Part shown: positions 27,204 to 36,348 of the stretch, in pieces
Layout of the letters: each line of letters opens with the position of its first letter
Numbering within the stretch: position 1 is the stretch's first letter
Assembly: GCA_039821125.1 (NCBI GenBank)
Contig: JBCBOR010000007.1
Coordinates: 46,156-110,155, forward strand
DNA: 64,000 bases
DNA from: Thermohalobaculum sp039821125
GTDB lineage: Bacteria > Pseudomonadota > Alphaproteobacteria > Rhodobacterales > Rhodobacteraceae
Direction: 5' to 3'
Position numbers and translations under genes: made by a program
Notes under the pieces: generated by a model
The model's input: the letters and a program-made list of their open reading frames with translations, nothing else
What the model was told of the DNA's origin: nothing
Database searches by the model: none

Positions 27204-29387
27204 TCAGCTCTCGCCCATCATGCGTGCAAAGCCGCCGTCATGGGCCTGGCTCAGGTCGGTCAGATCGACCGAGGCCGCACCGAGGCGCACGGTCGCGCCG
27301 CCCGTGCGGCCGATCTTGCGCACCGGAACACCGGCGCTGATCGCGTGATCGATCACGGCGTCGGTCGCGTTCTCCCGGCAGGCCAGCAGGTAGCGCGCCT
27401 GATCCTCGCCAAAGAACCAGGCCGCGGGGTCGAGCTCGCCATGCGCCTCGACGGTCACGCCGATATCTCCCGCCAACGCCATCTCGGCCGCCGCCACGGC
27501 AAGACCGCCATCCGAGAGGTCATGCGCTGCCGCGATCAGACGGTCGGCCCAAAGGATCCGGATCAGTTCGCCGGCGGCTTTCTCGGCCACGAGATCGATC
27601 GGAGGGGCATCGCCGTCCGCCTCGCCGTGCAGTTCCCACGCATAGGCCGATTGATCGAGATGCCCGGCGGTCTCACCGATCAGCACAAGATCCTGATCCG
27701 CCCCCGGCGCCATCGGGATGATCTGATCGCGATGATCCAGCAAGCCGACCGCGCCGATGGTTGGCGTGGGCAGGATCGCGTTGCCGTCGGTCTCGTTGTA
27801 GAGGCTGACATTGCCCGACACGATGGGCATGTCCAGCGCCCGGCAGGCCGCGCCGATCCCCTCGATACAGCCGACGAACTGGCCCATGATCTCGGGCTTT
27901 TCGGGGTTGCCGAAGTTGAGATTATCGGTCGTGGCCAGCGGCCGCGCCCCGGTGGCGCTGAGGTTGCGATAGGCCTCGGCCACCGCCTGCTTGCCGCCTT
28001 CGACCGGGTTCGCCTTGCAATAGCGCGGCGTGACGTCAGACGTGAAGGCGATCGCCTTGTCGGTTCCGTGCACGCGCACCACCGCAGCGTCCGAGCCGGG
28101 CAGGACCACTGTGTCCGCCATGACCGTATTGTCGTATTGCTGCCAGACCCAGGCGCGCGAGCAGAGGTTCGGCGTGCCCATCAGAGCCAGCAGCGCCTCG
28201 CCCGGGTCCATGTCCCGTAGGGTGCGTCCGTGACGCACCGTCGTGGTTGGAACCCAGGGGCGATCGTATTCAGGCGCGGTGCCGGACAGCGCGGCCAGCG
28301 GCAGATCCGCCTTGATCTCGCCGTTCAGCCGGATCAGGAACCGGTCCTCGGCAATCGTCTCGCCGACCACCGCGAAGTCGAGATCCCATTTGTCGAAGAC
28401 CGCCTTGGCCTCGGCTTCCTTCTCGGGTTTGAGCACCATGAGCATGCGCTCCTGGCTTTCGGACAGCATCATCTCGTAGGCGGTCATGCCGTCCTCGCGG
28501 GTCGGGACCTTCTCGAGATCGAGCACCACGCCAAGACCGCCCTTGTCGCCCATCTCGACGGCGGAACACGTCAGGCCCGCGGCCCCCATATCCTGGATCG
28601 AGATCACGGCCCCTGTCGCCATCAACTCGAGGCACGCTTCCAGAAGGCGCTTCTCGGTGAAGGGGTCGCCGACCTGCACGGTGGGGCGTTTCTCCTCGAT
28701 CCCCTCATCGAACTCGGCCGATGCCATCGTTGCGCCGCCGACGCCGTCGCGCCCGGTCTTGGCGCCGAGATACACCACCGGCATGCCGATGCCCGAGGCC
28801 GCCGAGTAGAAAATCTTGTCCGCATCGGCCAGGCCCGCCGCGAACGCGTTCACCAGGCAGTTGCCGTTATAGGCGGGGTGGAACCGGACTTCGCCGCCCA
28901 CGGTCGGCACGCCGAAGCAGTTGCCATAGCCGCCGATGCCCGCAACGACGCCCGCCACCAGCGAGCGGGTCTTTGGGTGATCCGGCGCGCCGAAGCTGAG
29001 CGCATTCATCGCCGCGATGGGCCGCGCACCCATGGTGAAAACATCGCGCAGGATGCCGCCAACACCGGTCGCCGCACCCTGATAGGGCTCGATATAGCTG
29101 GGGTGATTGTGGCTCTCCATCTTGAAGACCAGCGCCTGCCCGTCGCCGATGTCGACCACGCCTGCATTCTCGCCTGGCCCACAGATCACCTGAGGCCCCT
29201 CGGTCGGCAGGGTGCGCAGGTGGATCTTCGAGGATTTGTACGAGCAGTGCTCGTTCCACATGGCCGAGAAGACGCCCAGCTCCGTCCATGTCGGGGTCCG
29301 GCCGAGCAGGTCCAGAATGCGCTGGTACTCGTCGGGCTTCAGCCCGTGATCGGCGGCCAGCGCCTGGGTCACATCAGGTTCGGTCAT
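27204..29387 (-). CDS. purL: PurL, phosphoribosylformylglycinamidine synthase subunit II
   Basis: 727 aa small-type PurL. It converts FGAR to FGAM with ATP and ammonia delivered by PurQ, bridged by PurS. Seen: WNEHCSYKSSK (catalytic His), FKMESHNHPSYIEPYQGAATG, VYLGAKTGRDGVGGATMASAEF, SESQERMLMV, and DLSDGGLAVAAAEMA. The ATG at 29387 matches the usual start. purQ and purS lie 2-3 kb upstream on the same strand. Confidence 0.97.
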   Translation of the reverse strand: MTEPDVTQALAADHGLKPDEYQRILDLLGRTPTWTELGVFSAMWNEHCSYKSSKIHLRTLPTEGPQVICGPGENAGVVDIGDGQALVFKMESHNHPSYIEPYQGAATGVGGILRDVFTMGARPIAAMNALSFGAPDHPKTRSLVAGVVAGIGGYGNCFGVPTVGGEVRFHPAYNGNCLVNAFAAGLADADKIFYSAASGIGMPVVYLGAKTGRDGVGGATMASAEFDEGIEEKRPTVQVGDPFTEKRLLEACLELMATGAVISIQDMGAAGLTCSAVEMGDKGGLGVVLDLEKVPTREDGMTAYEMMLSESQERMLMVLKPEKEAEAKAVFDKWDLDFAVVGETIAEDRFLIRLNGEIKADLPLAALSGTAPEYDRPWVPTTTVRHGRTLRDMDPGEALLALMGTPNLCSRAWVWQQYDNTVMADTVVLPGSDAAVVRVHGTDKAIAFTSDVTPRYCKANPVEGGKQAVAEAYRNLSATGARPLATTDNLNFGNPEKPEIMGQFVGCIEGIGAACRALDMPIVSGNVSLYNETDGNAILPTPTIGAVGLLDHRDQIIPMAPGADQDLVLIGETAGHLDQSAYAWELHGEADGDAPPIDLVAEKAAGELIRILWADRLIAAAHDLSDGGLAVAAAEMALAGDIGVTVEAHGELDPAAWFFGEDQARYLLACRENATDAVIDHAISAGVPVRKIGRTGGATVRLGAASVDLTDLSQAHDGGFARMMGES

Positions 29388-29476
29388 GCGAAGGGGTCCG
29401 CTCTTGCCATCTTGTTTGGCCCGTGTTCTAGCGAGGAGATGCGCCGTACGAAAGTGTAGGATTGGAAAGACAGCCG

Positions 29477-30004
29477 ATGCGAAATTCGATCTTAGTGCTG
29501 ATTGCTTTGGTTTTGGTCGCGTGTGCCGCACCGCCCCCGGAAAAGGCTGACAGCGCGCCGAGCGAGGCGCAGAAAGCCGCCGCGCTCCGAGTGCTGGAGG
29601 ATTATTTCGAAGCGATCCGCTCGGATGACTTTGCGGCGGTACATGGCTTTATGGCGCCGTCCCTTGGTGGCATCACGACACCGGCCACGTTCGCCGAGCT
29701 TCACAAGGCCAATCGCGCGCGCTATGGCCGGGTGTTCTCGCGGACCCTTCAGGGCGCGAGTTGGTACCCTGGCCGCTCCCGCGAAGGAACGGGGCTGGCG
29801 GCGGCGGTCGATTTTCACGGCCGAGCCGAGCGTGCGCCCATCGTGTGCGGCTACGTCTCCCTGATCGAAATCGAGACAAATCAGTTCGCCATCATCCGGG
29901 ACGATACGACCTTTGTCGACACGGCGAACGTGGAAGGCATGTCACCGGCGGAGCGGCAAAAGCTTCTTGATCGTCCGGGATGTCGCCGCTTCCTGTCACA
30001 GTGA
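29477..30004 (+). CDS. lipoprotein, unknown
   Basis: 175 aa. Signal peptide with lipobox (ILVLIALVLVAC, Cys near residue 16), so a membrane-anchored lipoprotein. The mature part starts with a helix (KAAALRVLEDYFEAIRSDDFAAVHGFMAP) and may adopt a SnoaL/NTF2-like or DUF4019-like fold, which I cannot confirm. ATG 29477 is chosen over TTG 29462. It overlaps the following transporter gene by 25 bases. Confidence 0.7.
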   Translation: MRNSILVLIALVLVACAAPPPEKADSAPSEAQKAAALRVLEDYFEAIRSDDFAAVHGFMAPSLGGITTPATFAELHKANRARYGRVFSRTLQGASWYPGRSREGTGLAAAVDFHGRAERAPIVCGYVSLIEIETNQFAIIRDDTTFVDTANVEGMSPAERQKLLDRPGCRRFLSQ

Positions 30005-30927
30005 CGGCCCCCACCTTCGCGGAGGAGGCCTCAGGGAGCGCAACGCCCTGGATGGGTATCGTTGCGGGCGGTGTTGCCGTGTTGATCTGGGTCGGATGGA
30101 TCACCGCGACACGGGTTGCGGTGGGCGATGATGCGGCCCCGACTGATCCTCTGGTTTTGGCGATCTGCCGGGCCGGGTTGCCTGCTTTGGTGCTGGCGCC
30201 GGTGATCTGGCGGCGGGGTCTGTTGCCCAAGGCCACGCCCCTGCACGCTCTGGTTCTGATGGCGATCGGCTGGGGCGCGCCGTTCACGTTCTTTGTCGGG
30301 ACAGGGCTGTCGACCGTACCCGCCAGCCTGTTCGGGCCGCTTGTGCCCGGCATGGCGCCGATTGTCGTCACGGTGCTGGCCTGGCTGATCCTGGCCGAAC
30401 ACCCGTCGCGCCAGTTCGTCGCCGGGCTTGCGCTGATCGGCGGGGCGATGGCGGTGATCCTCGGACAATGGCTCTGGACCGGGAACCTGGCCGCTCTGGG
30501 CGGCGCGCCGTGGTTGCTGATGGCCTGCCTCGGGATCTCGATCTACACGATCATGTTCCGCAGAAGCGGTCTGACCGCGATCGAGGCGACGGCCTATATC
30601 AGCCTCTACTCCTTGCCTATGCTGGCGATCTGGGTTGCGTTGCATCCCAGCGGAGTTATGGGGCCGGATGCCGGGGAGTGGCTGTTTCACCTGCTGACAC
30701 AGGGGCTGATCACAGGCGTCGGCGCGGTGCTGGCCTATGGCATTTGTATCCGCCATCTCGGCCCGGTGCGCGGGTCGACGGCAAACGCCCTGGTGCCGGT
30801 CTGTGCCGCGCTGTCCGGGATGCTTGTGCTGGGCGAGGTGCTGACTGTGCTCGACTGGGCCGCCGTGATCGCGGCGTCGGTCGGTGTCGCCGTGGTCAAC
30901 GGGCTGTTCACGAAGCGCAAGGTGTGA
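29980..30927 (+). CDS. DMT/EamA family transporter
   Basis: 315 aa with ten hydrophobic helices in two EamA repeats (first helix GIVAGGVAVLIWVGWITATR; second-repeat end VLDWAAVIAASVGVAVVNGL). Probably an inner-membrane exporter of amino acids or metabolites; substrate not predictable. Its start lies inside the lipoprotein gene (25-base overlap). Confidence 0.85.
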   Translation: MSPLPVTVTAPTFAEEASGSATPWMGIVAGGVAVLIWVGWITATRVAVGDDAAPTDPLVLAICRAGLPALVLAPVIWRRGLLPKATPLHALVLMAIGWGAPFTFFVGTGLSTVPASLFGPLVPGMAPIVVTVLAWLILAEHPSRQFVAGLALIGGAMAVILGQWLWTGNLAALGGAPWLLMACLGISIYTIMFRRSGLTAIEATAYISLYSLPMLAIWVALHPSGVMGPDAGEWLFHLLTQGLITGVGAVLAYGICIRHLGPVRGSTANALVPVCAALSGMLVLGEVLTVLDWAAVIAASVGVAVVNGLFTKRKV

Positions 30928-30974
30928 CGGTCGTGCCGTCCCGGTCGGGGACGGCACGGATGAGCCCGAGGCGC

Positions 30975-31385
30975 TTAACCCTCGGCGATGGGGCAGGCGG
31001 TCTCGCCGGTGCGTTCGGCCTTGTCGACACTGCGGGCGATCTTCAACGCCGTTTGCGGGTCTTCGGTGGCGCGGCCCGTAAGCCGGATCCAGGTCCGGCC
31101 ATCGCGCGGCGGCAGGAACTGTGCGACCAGCAACGTCTCGCTGTCTCCGTCGATGATGATCCTGTCGTTCGGGCGGTCGACGACCATGGCAGCCCCGCGC
31201 ACGATCCCATCAAGCCAGCAGCGCGCAGCCAGCGCCTCGATCAGGGTCCGGGCCTCGGTGCCGATCTGAGTGATCCGAACTTCCATCTCGGCGGGCGGTG
31301 GCGGTGGAGGCGGTGCAGGCTCCGGGGCAGGGGTGTTGGCCGCACAGGCCCCGAGCACCAGAATTGCAGGCAGCGCGCGGATCAC
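30975..31385 (-). CDS. lipoprotein with proline-rich linker, unknown
   Basis: 136 aa. Short signal with lipobox (ALPAILVLGACAAN) followed by a Pro-rich linker (PAPEPAPPPPPPP), then a compact domain with MVVDRPNDRIIIDGD and two Cys (ARCWLDG, TACPIAEG) that could form a disulfide. GTG start overlaps the purQ stop (GTGA), so it is translated from the pur mRNA although nothing suggests a purine role. Confidence 0.75.
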   Translation of the reverse strand: MIRALPAILVLGACAANTPAPEPAPPPPPPPAEMEVRITQIGTEARTLIEALAARCWLDGIVRGAAMVVDRPNDRIIIDGDSETLLVAQFLPPRDGRTWIRLTGRATEDPQTALKIARSVDKAERTGETACPIAEG

Positions 31386-32074
31386 GCGCTTGCCATTGCG
31401 TCGATCAAACCGCGGAACAGAGGCGCGCCGTCGGCATTGCCCAATGCGGGATCCGCGGCGCGTTCGGGGTGCGGCATCATGCCAAGAACCCGGCGGTTTT
31501 CGCTCAGAACGCCTGCGATGTCGGCCATCGACCCATTTGGATTGTCACCCGGCGTGCCATCCGCCGTGCAATACGTGAACGCGACCCGGTCCTCGGCCCG
31601 CAGCGCGCTCAAGATAGCGTCATCCGCCAGATAGTTGCCGTCATGATGCGCCACTGGCACGCGGATCACACCGCCATTGCCGTAGGCCGAGGTGAAGGGG
31701 CTGGCCGTTGTCTCAACCTTGAGATGCACATCGCGCGAGACGAATTTCAGGGTGGCGTTGCGCATCAGCGCGCCGGGCAGCAGACCCGCCTCGATCAGGA
31801 CCTGGAACCCGTTGCAGACGCCAAGAACCGGCCCGCCGCCGCGCGCAAACTCGACAACCGCCTGCATGATCGGCGAGCGCGCCGCGATGGCCCCGCAGCG
31901 CAGGTAGTCCCCGAACGAGAACCCGCCCGGGATCGCGATCATATCAAGCCCTGCCGGAAGCGCGGCATTCTTGTGCCAGACCATCTCGGCCGGGCGTCCC
32001 GTGGCCGCGCCAAGCGCCACCGCCATGTCGCGGTCGCAGTTCGAGCCGGGGAAGACGATGACGGCGGTTTTCAT
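31382..32074 (-). CDS. purQ: PurQ, FGAM synthase glutaminase subunit
   Basis: 230 aa class I glutamine amidotransferase. Seen: VIVFPGSNCDRDMA, nucleophile Cys in PVLGVCNGFQVL, and the His/Glu pair in GMMPHPERA. It supplies NH3 to PurL. 30 bases downstream of purS; it overlaps the lipoprotein gene by four bases. Confidence 0.97.
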   Translation of the reverse strand: MKTAVIVFPGSNCDRDMAVALGAATGRPAEMVWHKNAALPAGLDMIAIPGGFSFGDYLRCGAIAARSPIMQAVVEFARGGGPVLGVCNGFQVLIEAGLLPGALMRNATLKFVSRDVHLKVETTASPFTSAYGNGGVIRVPVAHHDGNYLADDAILSALRAEDRVAFTYCTADGTPGDNPNGSMADIAGVLSENRRVLGMMPHPERAADPALGNADGAPLFRGLIDAMASA

Positions 32075-32104
32075 AGACGCGCTCCCTTGTGGAACCTGTC
32101 GGGT

Positions 32105-32344
32105 CTAACCGATCTCGACGGCGTAGTTCTCGATCACCGTGTTGGCGAGCAGCTTCTCGCACATCTCGCGCACCTGGGTCTCGGCGGTGGCAGCATCGGT
32201 CTCGTCGAGGTCGATCTCGATCACCTTGCCCTGCCGCACCCCGGAGATGCCATCGAACCCCAGCGTGCCGAGCGCGTGGCGGATCGCCTCGCCCTGCGGA
32301 TCCAGAACGCCGGACTTGAGGGTGACGTGGACACGTGCGCGCAT
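32105..32344 (-). CDS. purS: PurS, FGAM synthase small subunit
   Basis: 79 aa, normal length. MRARVHVTLKSGVLDPQGEAI and the LLANTVIENYAVEI C-terminus are diagnostic. It forms the PurSQL complex with its neighbours. Confidence 0.96.
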   Translation of the reverse strand: MRARVHVTLKSGVLDPQGEAIRHALGTLGFDGISGVRQGKVIEIDLDETDAATAETQVREMCEKLLANTVIENYAVEIG

Positions 32345-32371
32345 GGGAACCTCAGCTCTGCTAGGGGCGTC

Positions 32372-33127
32372 TTAGTCGAAGATGCGTCGCTCATCAAGCA
32401 GCCCGCCATGGCGGATCAGAGCAACGATGAGCGTTCCCAGAACGACGCCGTTCAGCACGTGCCAAAGCCAGTGCGTGCCGATCAGGAAATGCGCGCACAG
32501 GGGCCGGTCGATGGCTCGGAACGTGAGCGAGAGCGCAAAGATCCCGGCAACCGCCATCAGCCAGATACCGGCCGGGTGGCCGCGCCCGCGCAGCCAGAAC
32601 CCGACCGCAAGCAGTGCGATCTTTGCCGGCATGTAGGAAACGGACCCGCCGACAACATCGCGCAGCAGCGTGTTCAGCACCCTGGACATCGCCACCAGTG
32701 CCAACAAAAAGCCGAGCAGCAGCAGGAATGACTTTCCCCAGCCATACCCGGCGAAACACCGCATCGAGATCACGAAATAGCTGAGGATGAAGATCATGAT
32801 CGGGGTCGAGTCCATGATCGCCGCCCAGACCATCGCATAGGTGTGGAACAGGAACGAGCCGATGCCGACCGCGGTCGTCAGAAAGATCAGCCAGATCACC
32901 GGGCCATCCAGCCGCCGGTCGCGCACTGCCAGGATCAGCGCGAGGATGGCGGCAATGATGAACGCGGCATTGGTGACGGCGTTCAACGGCTCGGCCCAGA
33001 AGGCGTCCGCGCCGGGACCGGCGCTGAAGCCACGCTCGCAATAGCCATAGATCCGGCGTGAGAACTCCACGGTCGACGCTCCATCTGGATCGGCACGGCC
33101 CGTCGCCCCGCCAGTTGCGACACACAT
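32372..33127 (-). CDS. alkaline ceramidase-like membrane protein
   Basis: 251 aa. Opens with IYGYCERGFSAGPGADAFWAEPLNA typical of PF05875 members, then seven hydrophobic helices. Putative metal/active-site residues: Ser and His in GIGSFLFHTYA, Asp in WAAIMDSTPI, and two His in GTHWLWHVLNG. Family members hydrolyse ceramide or related amides in membranes; bacterial substrates are largely untested. ATG 33127, or GTG 33070, which would remove a non-conserved N-terminal stretch. 27 bases upstream of purS, so probably in its transcript. Confidence 0.75.
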   Translation of the reverse strand: MCVATGGATGRADPDGASTVEFSRRIYGYCERGFSAGPGADAFWAEPLNAVTNAAFIIAAILALILAVRDRRLDGPVIWLIFLTTAVGIGSFLFHTYAMVWAAIMDSTPIMIFILSYFVISMRCFAGYGWGKSFLLLLGFLLALVAMSRVLNTLLRDVVGGSVSYMPAKIALLAVGFWLRGRGHPAGIWLMAVAGIFALSLTFRAIDRPLCAHFLIGTHWLWHVLNGVVLGTLIVALIRHGGLLDERRIFD

Positions 33128-33259
33128 AGGCGAGATCCGGCGCGCGAGCAGTTCAAACCTGCCATGCGCGGCATAATGCGCAGGTCCCGTTCAGTTTTCT
33201 GCTGCGGCATCGCCGCGTTGCGCCTATCATGCCGGACCGAAGGACCAGGGGGCAGCGCC

Positions 33260-33679
33260 ATGTCGGACACAGTTGTGATTGGGTTGTTCTTCGCCCTGTT
33301 CGGCGCGGTCTTTGCCGGGATCGGGCTCTACCTGATCTCGAAGACACGGGCGTTCATCACGGAAAGCCAGAAGGTGTCGGCCGAGGTTCTGTCGGTCAGC
33401 GAGACCCATGATCGTGACGACGATGGGCGGATCCGGGTGACCTATTGCCCGACCGTGCGGTTCCAGACGCTGGACGGTGTCGAGCACACCGCCACGACCT
33501 ACTATTCATCCTCGAGCTACAACTACCCTGTCGGAACGATGCTGTCGGTGCTCTACAAACCGGGAGAGGAGACGGTCCGCATCCCGGGCGGTTTCAATCA
33601 GTACTTTCTGCCGGGGATGTTTGCAGGCTCGGGCGGCGTTCTGGTGCTGGTCGGCCTGTCGGTGGCGATTTTCGCCTGA
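33260..33679 (+). CDS. DUF3592 membrane protein, copy 1
   Basis: 139 aa. Helix at 5-25 (IGLFFALFGAVFAGIGLYLI), extracytoplasmic beta-rich domain with PTVRFQTLDGVEHTATTYY and VLYKPGEETVRIPG, C-terminal helix. DUF3592 layout; function unknown. Tandem paralogue of the next gene. Confidence 0.75.
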   Translation: MSDTVVIGLFFALFGAVFAGIGLYLISKTRAFITESQKVSAEVLSVSETHDRDDDGRIRVTYCPTVRFQTLDGVEHTATTYYSSSSYNYPVGTMLSVLYKPGEETVRIPGGFNQYFLPGMFAGSGGVLVLVGLSVAIFA

Positions 33680-33781
33680 CGCCGTTCCGGGGGGCGGTGC
33701 TTTGCAACGCGCGTGATTTGTCCGGCGCCGGACCTGCGCGTAAGCTGGCCGCGCCGGGCCATACGCGGGGGAGGCGCTGTC

Positions 33782-34198
33782 ATGGAACCAACGATGATCC
33801 TTGGCCTTCTGTTCGCCGTGGGCGGCGGCGGAGCGCTCGTCTACGGGATCTTCCAGATCTTGAAGCTTCGAGCGTTCATGGAGGGCAGTCAGAAGGTGGT
33901 CGCGACGGTCACCTCGGTCACCGTGAGCACATCGACGGATTCGGAGGGGGAGACGACGACGACCTACCGCCCGACGGTGCGGTTCGAGACACTGGACGGC
34001 GTCGAGCACAGCGCGCAGACCTACCACGCCTCGAGCAACTACGACTACGATGTGGGGGCCAAGGTCACGGTTCTCTTCAAGCCGGGCGAGGACAAGGTGC
34101 GCATCCCCGGTGTGATGAACCAGTGGCTGCCGCCCGCAATCTTGATCGTGCTGGGGTGCGCGTTCGGTGTGGTCGGTCTGAAAGTCGCGTTCTTCTGA
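33782..34198 (+). CDS. DUF3592 membrane protein, copy 2
   Basis: 138 aa. Same architecture as the preceding gene: helix, PTVRFETLDGVEHSAQTYH, VLFKPGEDKVRIPG, C-terminal helix. The shared blocks show an old tandem duplication, now diverged. The N-terminal loop has a Thr/Ser-rich insertion (TVSTSTDSEGETTTT). Confidence 0.75.
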   Translation: MEPTMILGLLFAVGGGGALVYGIFQILKLRAFMEGSQKVVATVTSVTVSTSTDSEGETTTTYRPTVRFETLDGVEHSAQTYHASSNYDYDVGAKVTVLFKPGEDKVRIPGVMNQWLPPAILIVLGCAFGVVGLKVAFF

Positions 34199-34223
34199 AC
34201 CGAACCGGTTTGAGGCGGAGCGG

Positions 34224-34907
34224 CTAGCTCCACTCAGGGGCGGTATCCTGCCACTGCTCCTGCAATCGATGGCCGAAATTGCGCTGCCAGATCCCCCGGA
34301 CCTCGCGGTGCGTCGCCACCCGCTCCGCCAGCGAGGCAAGCTTTGGTAGATCCGGATGCCGCCGGTGCCAGGCCGTGACCATGGCGAGGTAGAGGTCGGC
34401 CGCCGACATGCGCTCGCCGAGCAGGAAGGGTTTGTCGCCAAGGTTCTCCTGCACAAAGAGCAGCGCCTGATGGGCCCGGTCCCGCCCGGCCCGGCCAACC
34501 CGGGTACAGAGCGCCTTGGCGTCCTCGTCCGAGCAGTCCGTCAGGTCAATGTAGCGCGGGCCGTAGATGCGGCGCAGGATGCTCTCGTAGACATTCACCG
34601 ACAGGAACACGCACCAGCGCAGGAACTGGCCGGGACTGTCATTCCAGAGATGGGGCCCTGCGCGGCAGGCCGCCTCGGTCTGGTCGAGATAGGCCAGGAT
34701 CGCCGCCGTCTCGGTGATGACCTGACCATCCGGCGTCTCGAGCACCGGGACCTGCCGCCACTTGTTGACGTGGTCGATCAGGGTGCCGAGATCCGAACTG
34801 GGCACGGAGTCGAGCGGCTCGTACGTATAATCAAGCCCGCAGGCCGACAGCATGACTTCGACGGGGAAGCCGCCGGACCCAAGGCGGTTGTAGAGAACAT
34901 ATGGCAT
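34224..34907 (-). CDS. glutathione S-transferase family protein
   Basis: 227 aa. Thioredoxin-like N-terminal domain (VLYNRLGSGGFPVEVML, cis-Pro in QVPVLETPDG, then ITETAAILAYLDQ) and helical C-terminal domain (LLGERMSAADLYLAMVTAW). The usual catalytic Ser/Cys after the first strand is replaced by a SGGFP context, so activity is uncertain. ATG 34907 chosen from the conserved start; 32 bases downstream of the sulfotransferase-like gene. Confidence 0.85.
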   Translation of the reverse strand: MPYVLYNRLGSGGFPVEVMLSACGLDYTYEPLDSVPSSDLGTLIDHVNKWRQVPVLETPDGQVITETAAILAYLDQTEAACRAGPHLWNDSPGQFLRWCVFLSVNVYESILRRIYGPRYIDLTDCSDEDAKALCTRVGRAGRDRAHQALLFVQENLGDKPFLLGERMSAADLYLAMVTAWHRRHPDLPKLASLAERVATHREVRGIWQRNFGHRLQEQWQDTAPEWS

Positions 34908-34939
34908 CGTGGTGTCCTGGTGACGATGGATGAGGCATG

Positions 34940-36289
34940 CTAGCCGGTCTTTGTCGGTGGCGCCTTCGATAGCTGCGCTTCGAGCGATGAGATCAGGGTG
35001 TGCATCTCGTCGATCATATCTGACTGCCCCCCCATCTCGGCAAGGTCCAAGGCGCGCTCTGCCGTCTGAAGCGCCAGCTCCGGCGCACCGAGGTTGCGAA
35101 GGCCGCGGGCAAAGCCCAGCACCGATCCCGGATCGCGGCTTTGTTTCAGCACGATGGACATGGCATCGGGATCGACCGCGCGACCGCGCGATAGCTCGAA
35201 GAGGCAGCGGTACTTCTGGGTCTCGACCCATTGGTGAGAGAATTTCTGGACGAGATCGACGATCAGCTCACCCACCGCCGCGGTGTCGTCACTGTCCGCT
35301 TCGGGCACCGGCTCGGGCCTGACACCTCGGAAATCCACGGCGCCGTTGGTGAACTCCGCCAGCCAGTCCGTCTCTGGGCGGACAACATCGGCAAACCGCT
35401 CAAAGTCAAAGCCCTTCAAGTGAAACTGCGCCGCGCGGGCCGTATCCTCCAGGATCATCGGAAGCAGCGGGGGGCGATCGAAGTTCAGCGCCGTAGGGGC
35501 GCCATCCGCATTGCAGTGGAAGGGCGGCAGGTGATGGTTCGCACCCTCGAGCAGCCACGCGAGATGATGATCCAGCGACGCGTTGCGCAGCCGACCCGGC
35601 GCCGGGGCACCAAGCTCGACCATGTCCTTTCCCGTGATCACGTGCACAAAATCAGCGACGGCATCGCCGTGCCTGAGGGCGTTCCGGGAGAAGTCCCGGA
35701 CGATGATGTTCTCGGCGCCGAACGCGGCGATGAACTTTTCCATATACCATCTGTATTTCGGGATCAGCGAGGCCGTGTTCCGGTCGATGTGGTCGCGGCC
35801 GTATTTCGGGTCGACCAGCGTGTCATGGATCACTTGATCGAAGGTAGTGCCGCTTTTGAACCGCTGCTGGCAGAGACTGTTGGCGAAGGCGTAAGGCTCC
35901 CGCGCGTAAAGCACGACCTTAACGACGTCGAAAACCGGTGCGATGATCTCCCGAAATGCCTCGACCGTCTCGGGTGTCGTGTCGCAGAACGCCTCGCCTG
36001 AAAGAACGAAAGGCCCGCTTGTGTGGGCCGCGAGCGCAGTGCGAAAGGCATCAAGTGTCTCGGCTCGGAACGCGTCGCGCTGGCGCCGCAACATCAATCC
36101 GGCGCGGCGATATCCGAACGCCTCATCCGGGGACAGAGCCGTCGCAACGATCCCGTGATTGGCGGCTGCATCCCAGTACGAGATGCCGTGTGTGTCCCTC
36201 CAGAACGCACGGTTGTCGAACATGTAATGCTGGATTGACGAGGACCCGGCTTTCATCATGCCGATATGCACGAAGCAGGTCTTCGTCAC
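34940..36289 (-). CDS. sulfotransferase-like protein with helical C-terminal extension
   Basis: 449 aa. The N-terminus HIGMMKAGSSSIQHYM (residues 8-23) fits the 5'-phosphosulfate-binding loop of PAPS sulfotransferases acting on glycans, and VVKVVLYAREPYAFANSL fits the 3'-phosphate-binding strand-loop. The last ~110 residues (LFELSRGRAVDPDAM..., GLRNLGAPELALQTAERALD) look like TPR-type helices. Acceptor unknown; a cell-surface glycan is plausible given the glycan locus at 50-60 kb. Confidence 0.6.
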   Translation of the reverse strand: MTKTCFVHIGMMKAGSSSIQHYMFDNRAFWRDTHGISYWDAAANHGIVATALSPDEAFGYRRAGLMLRRQRDAFRAETLDAFRTALAAHTSGPFVLSGEAFCDTTPETVEAFREIIAPVFDVVKVVLYAREPYAFANSLCQQRFKSGTTFDQVIHDTLVDPKYGRDHIDRNTASLIPKYRWYMEKFIAAFGAENIIVRDFSRNALRHGDAVADFVHVITGKDMVELGAPAPGRLRNASLDHHLAWLLEGANHHLPPFHCNADGAPTALNFDRPPLLPMILEDTARAAQFHLKGFDFERFADVVRPETDWLAEFTNGAVDFRGVRPEPVPEADSDDTAAVGELIVDLVQKFSHQWVETQKYRCLFELSRGRAVDPDAMSIVLKQSRDPGSVLGFARGLRNLGAPELALQTAERALDLAEMGGQSDMIDEMHTLISSLEAQLSKAPPTKTG

Positions 36290-36348
36290 GGCGGTGCCTC
36301 CCTGCCGGTCCTATGCGCCTTGGCGCCGCTCGTCCCTGGGACGCCCCG

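Noticed and set aside
27060..29459. Long plus-strand frames opposite purL
   Set aside because: Antisense shadows of purL with no ribosome-binding sites or domains.
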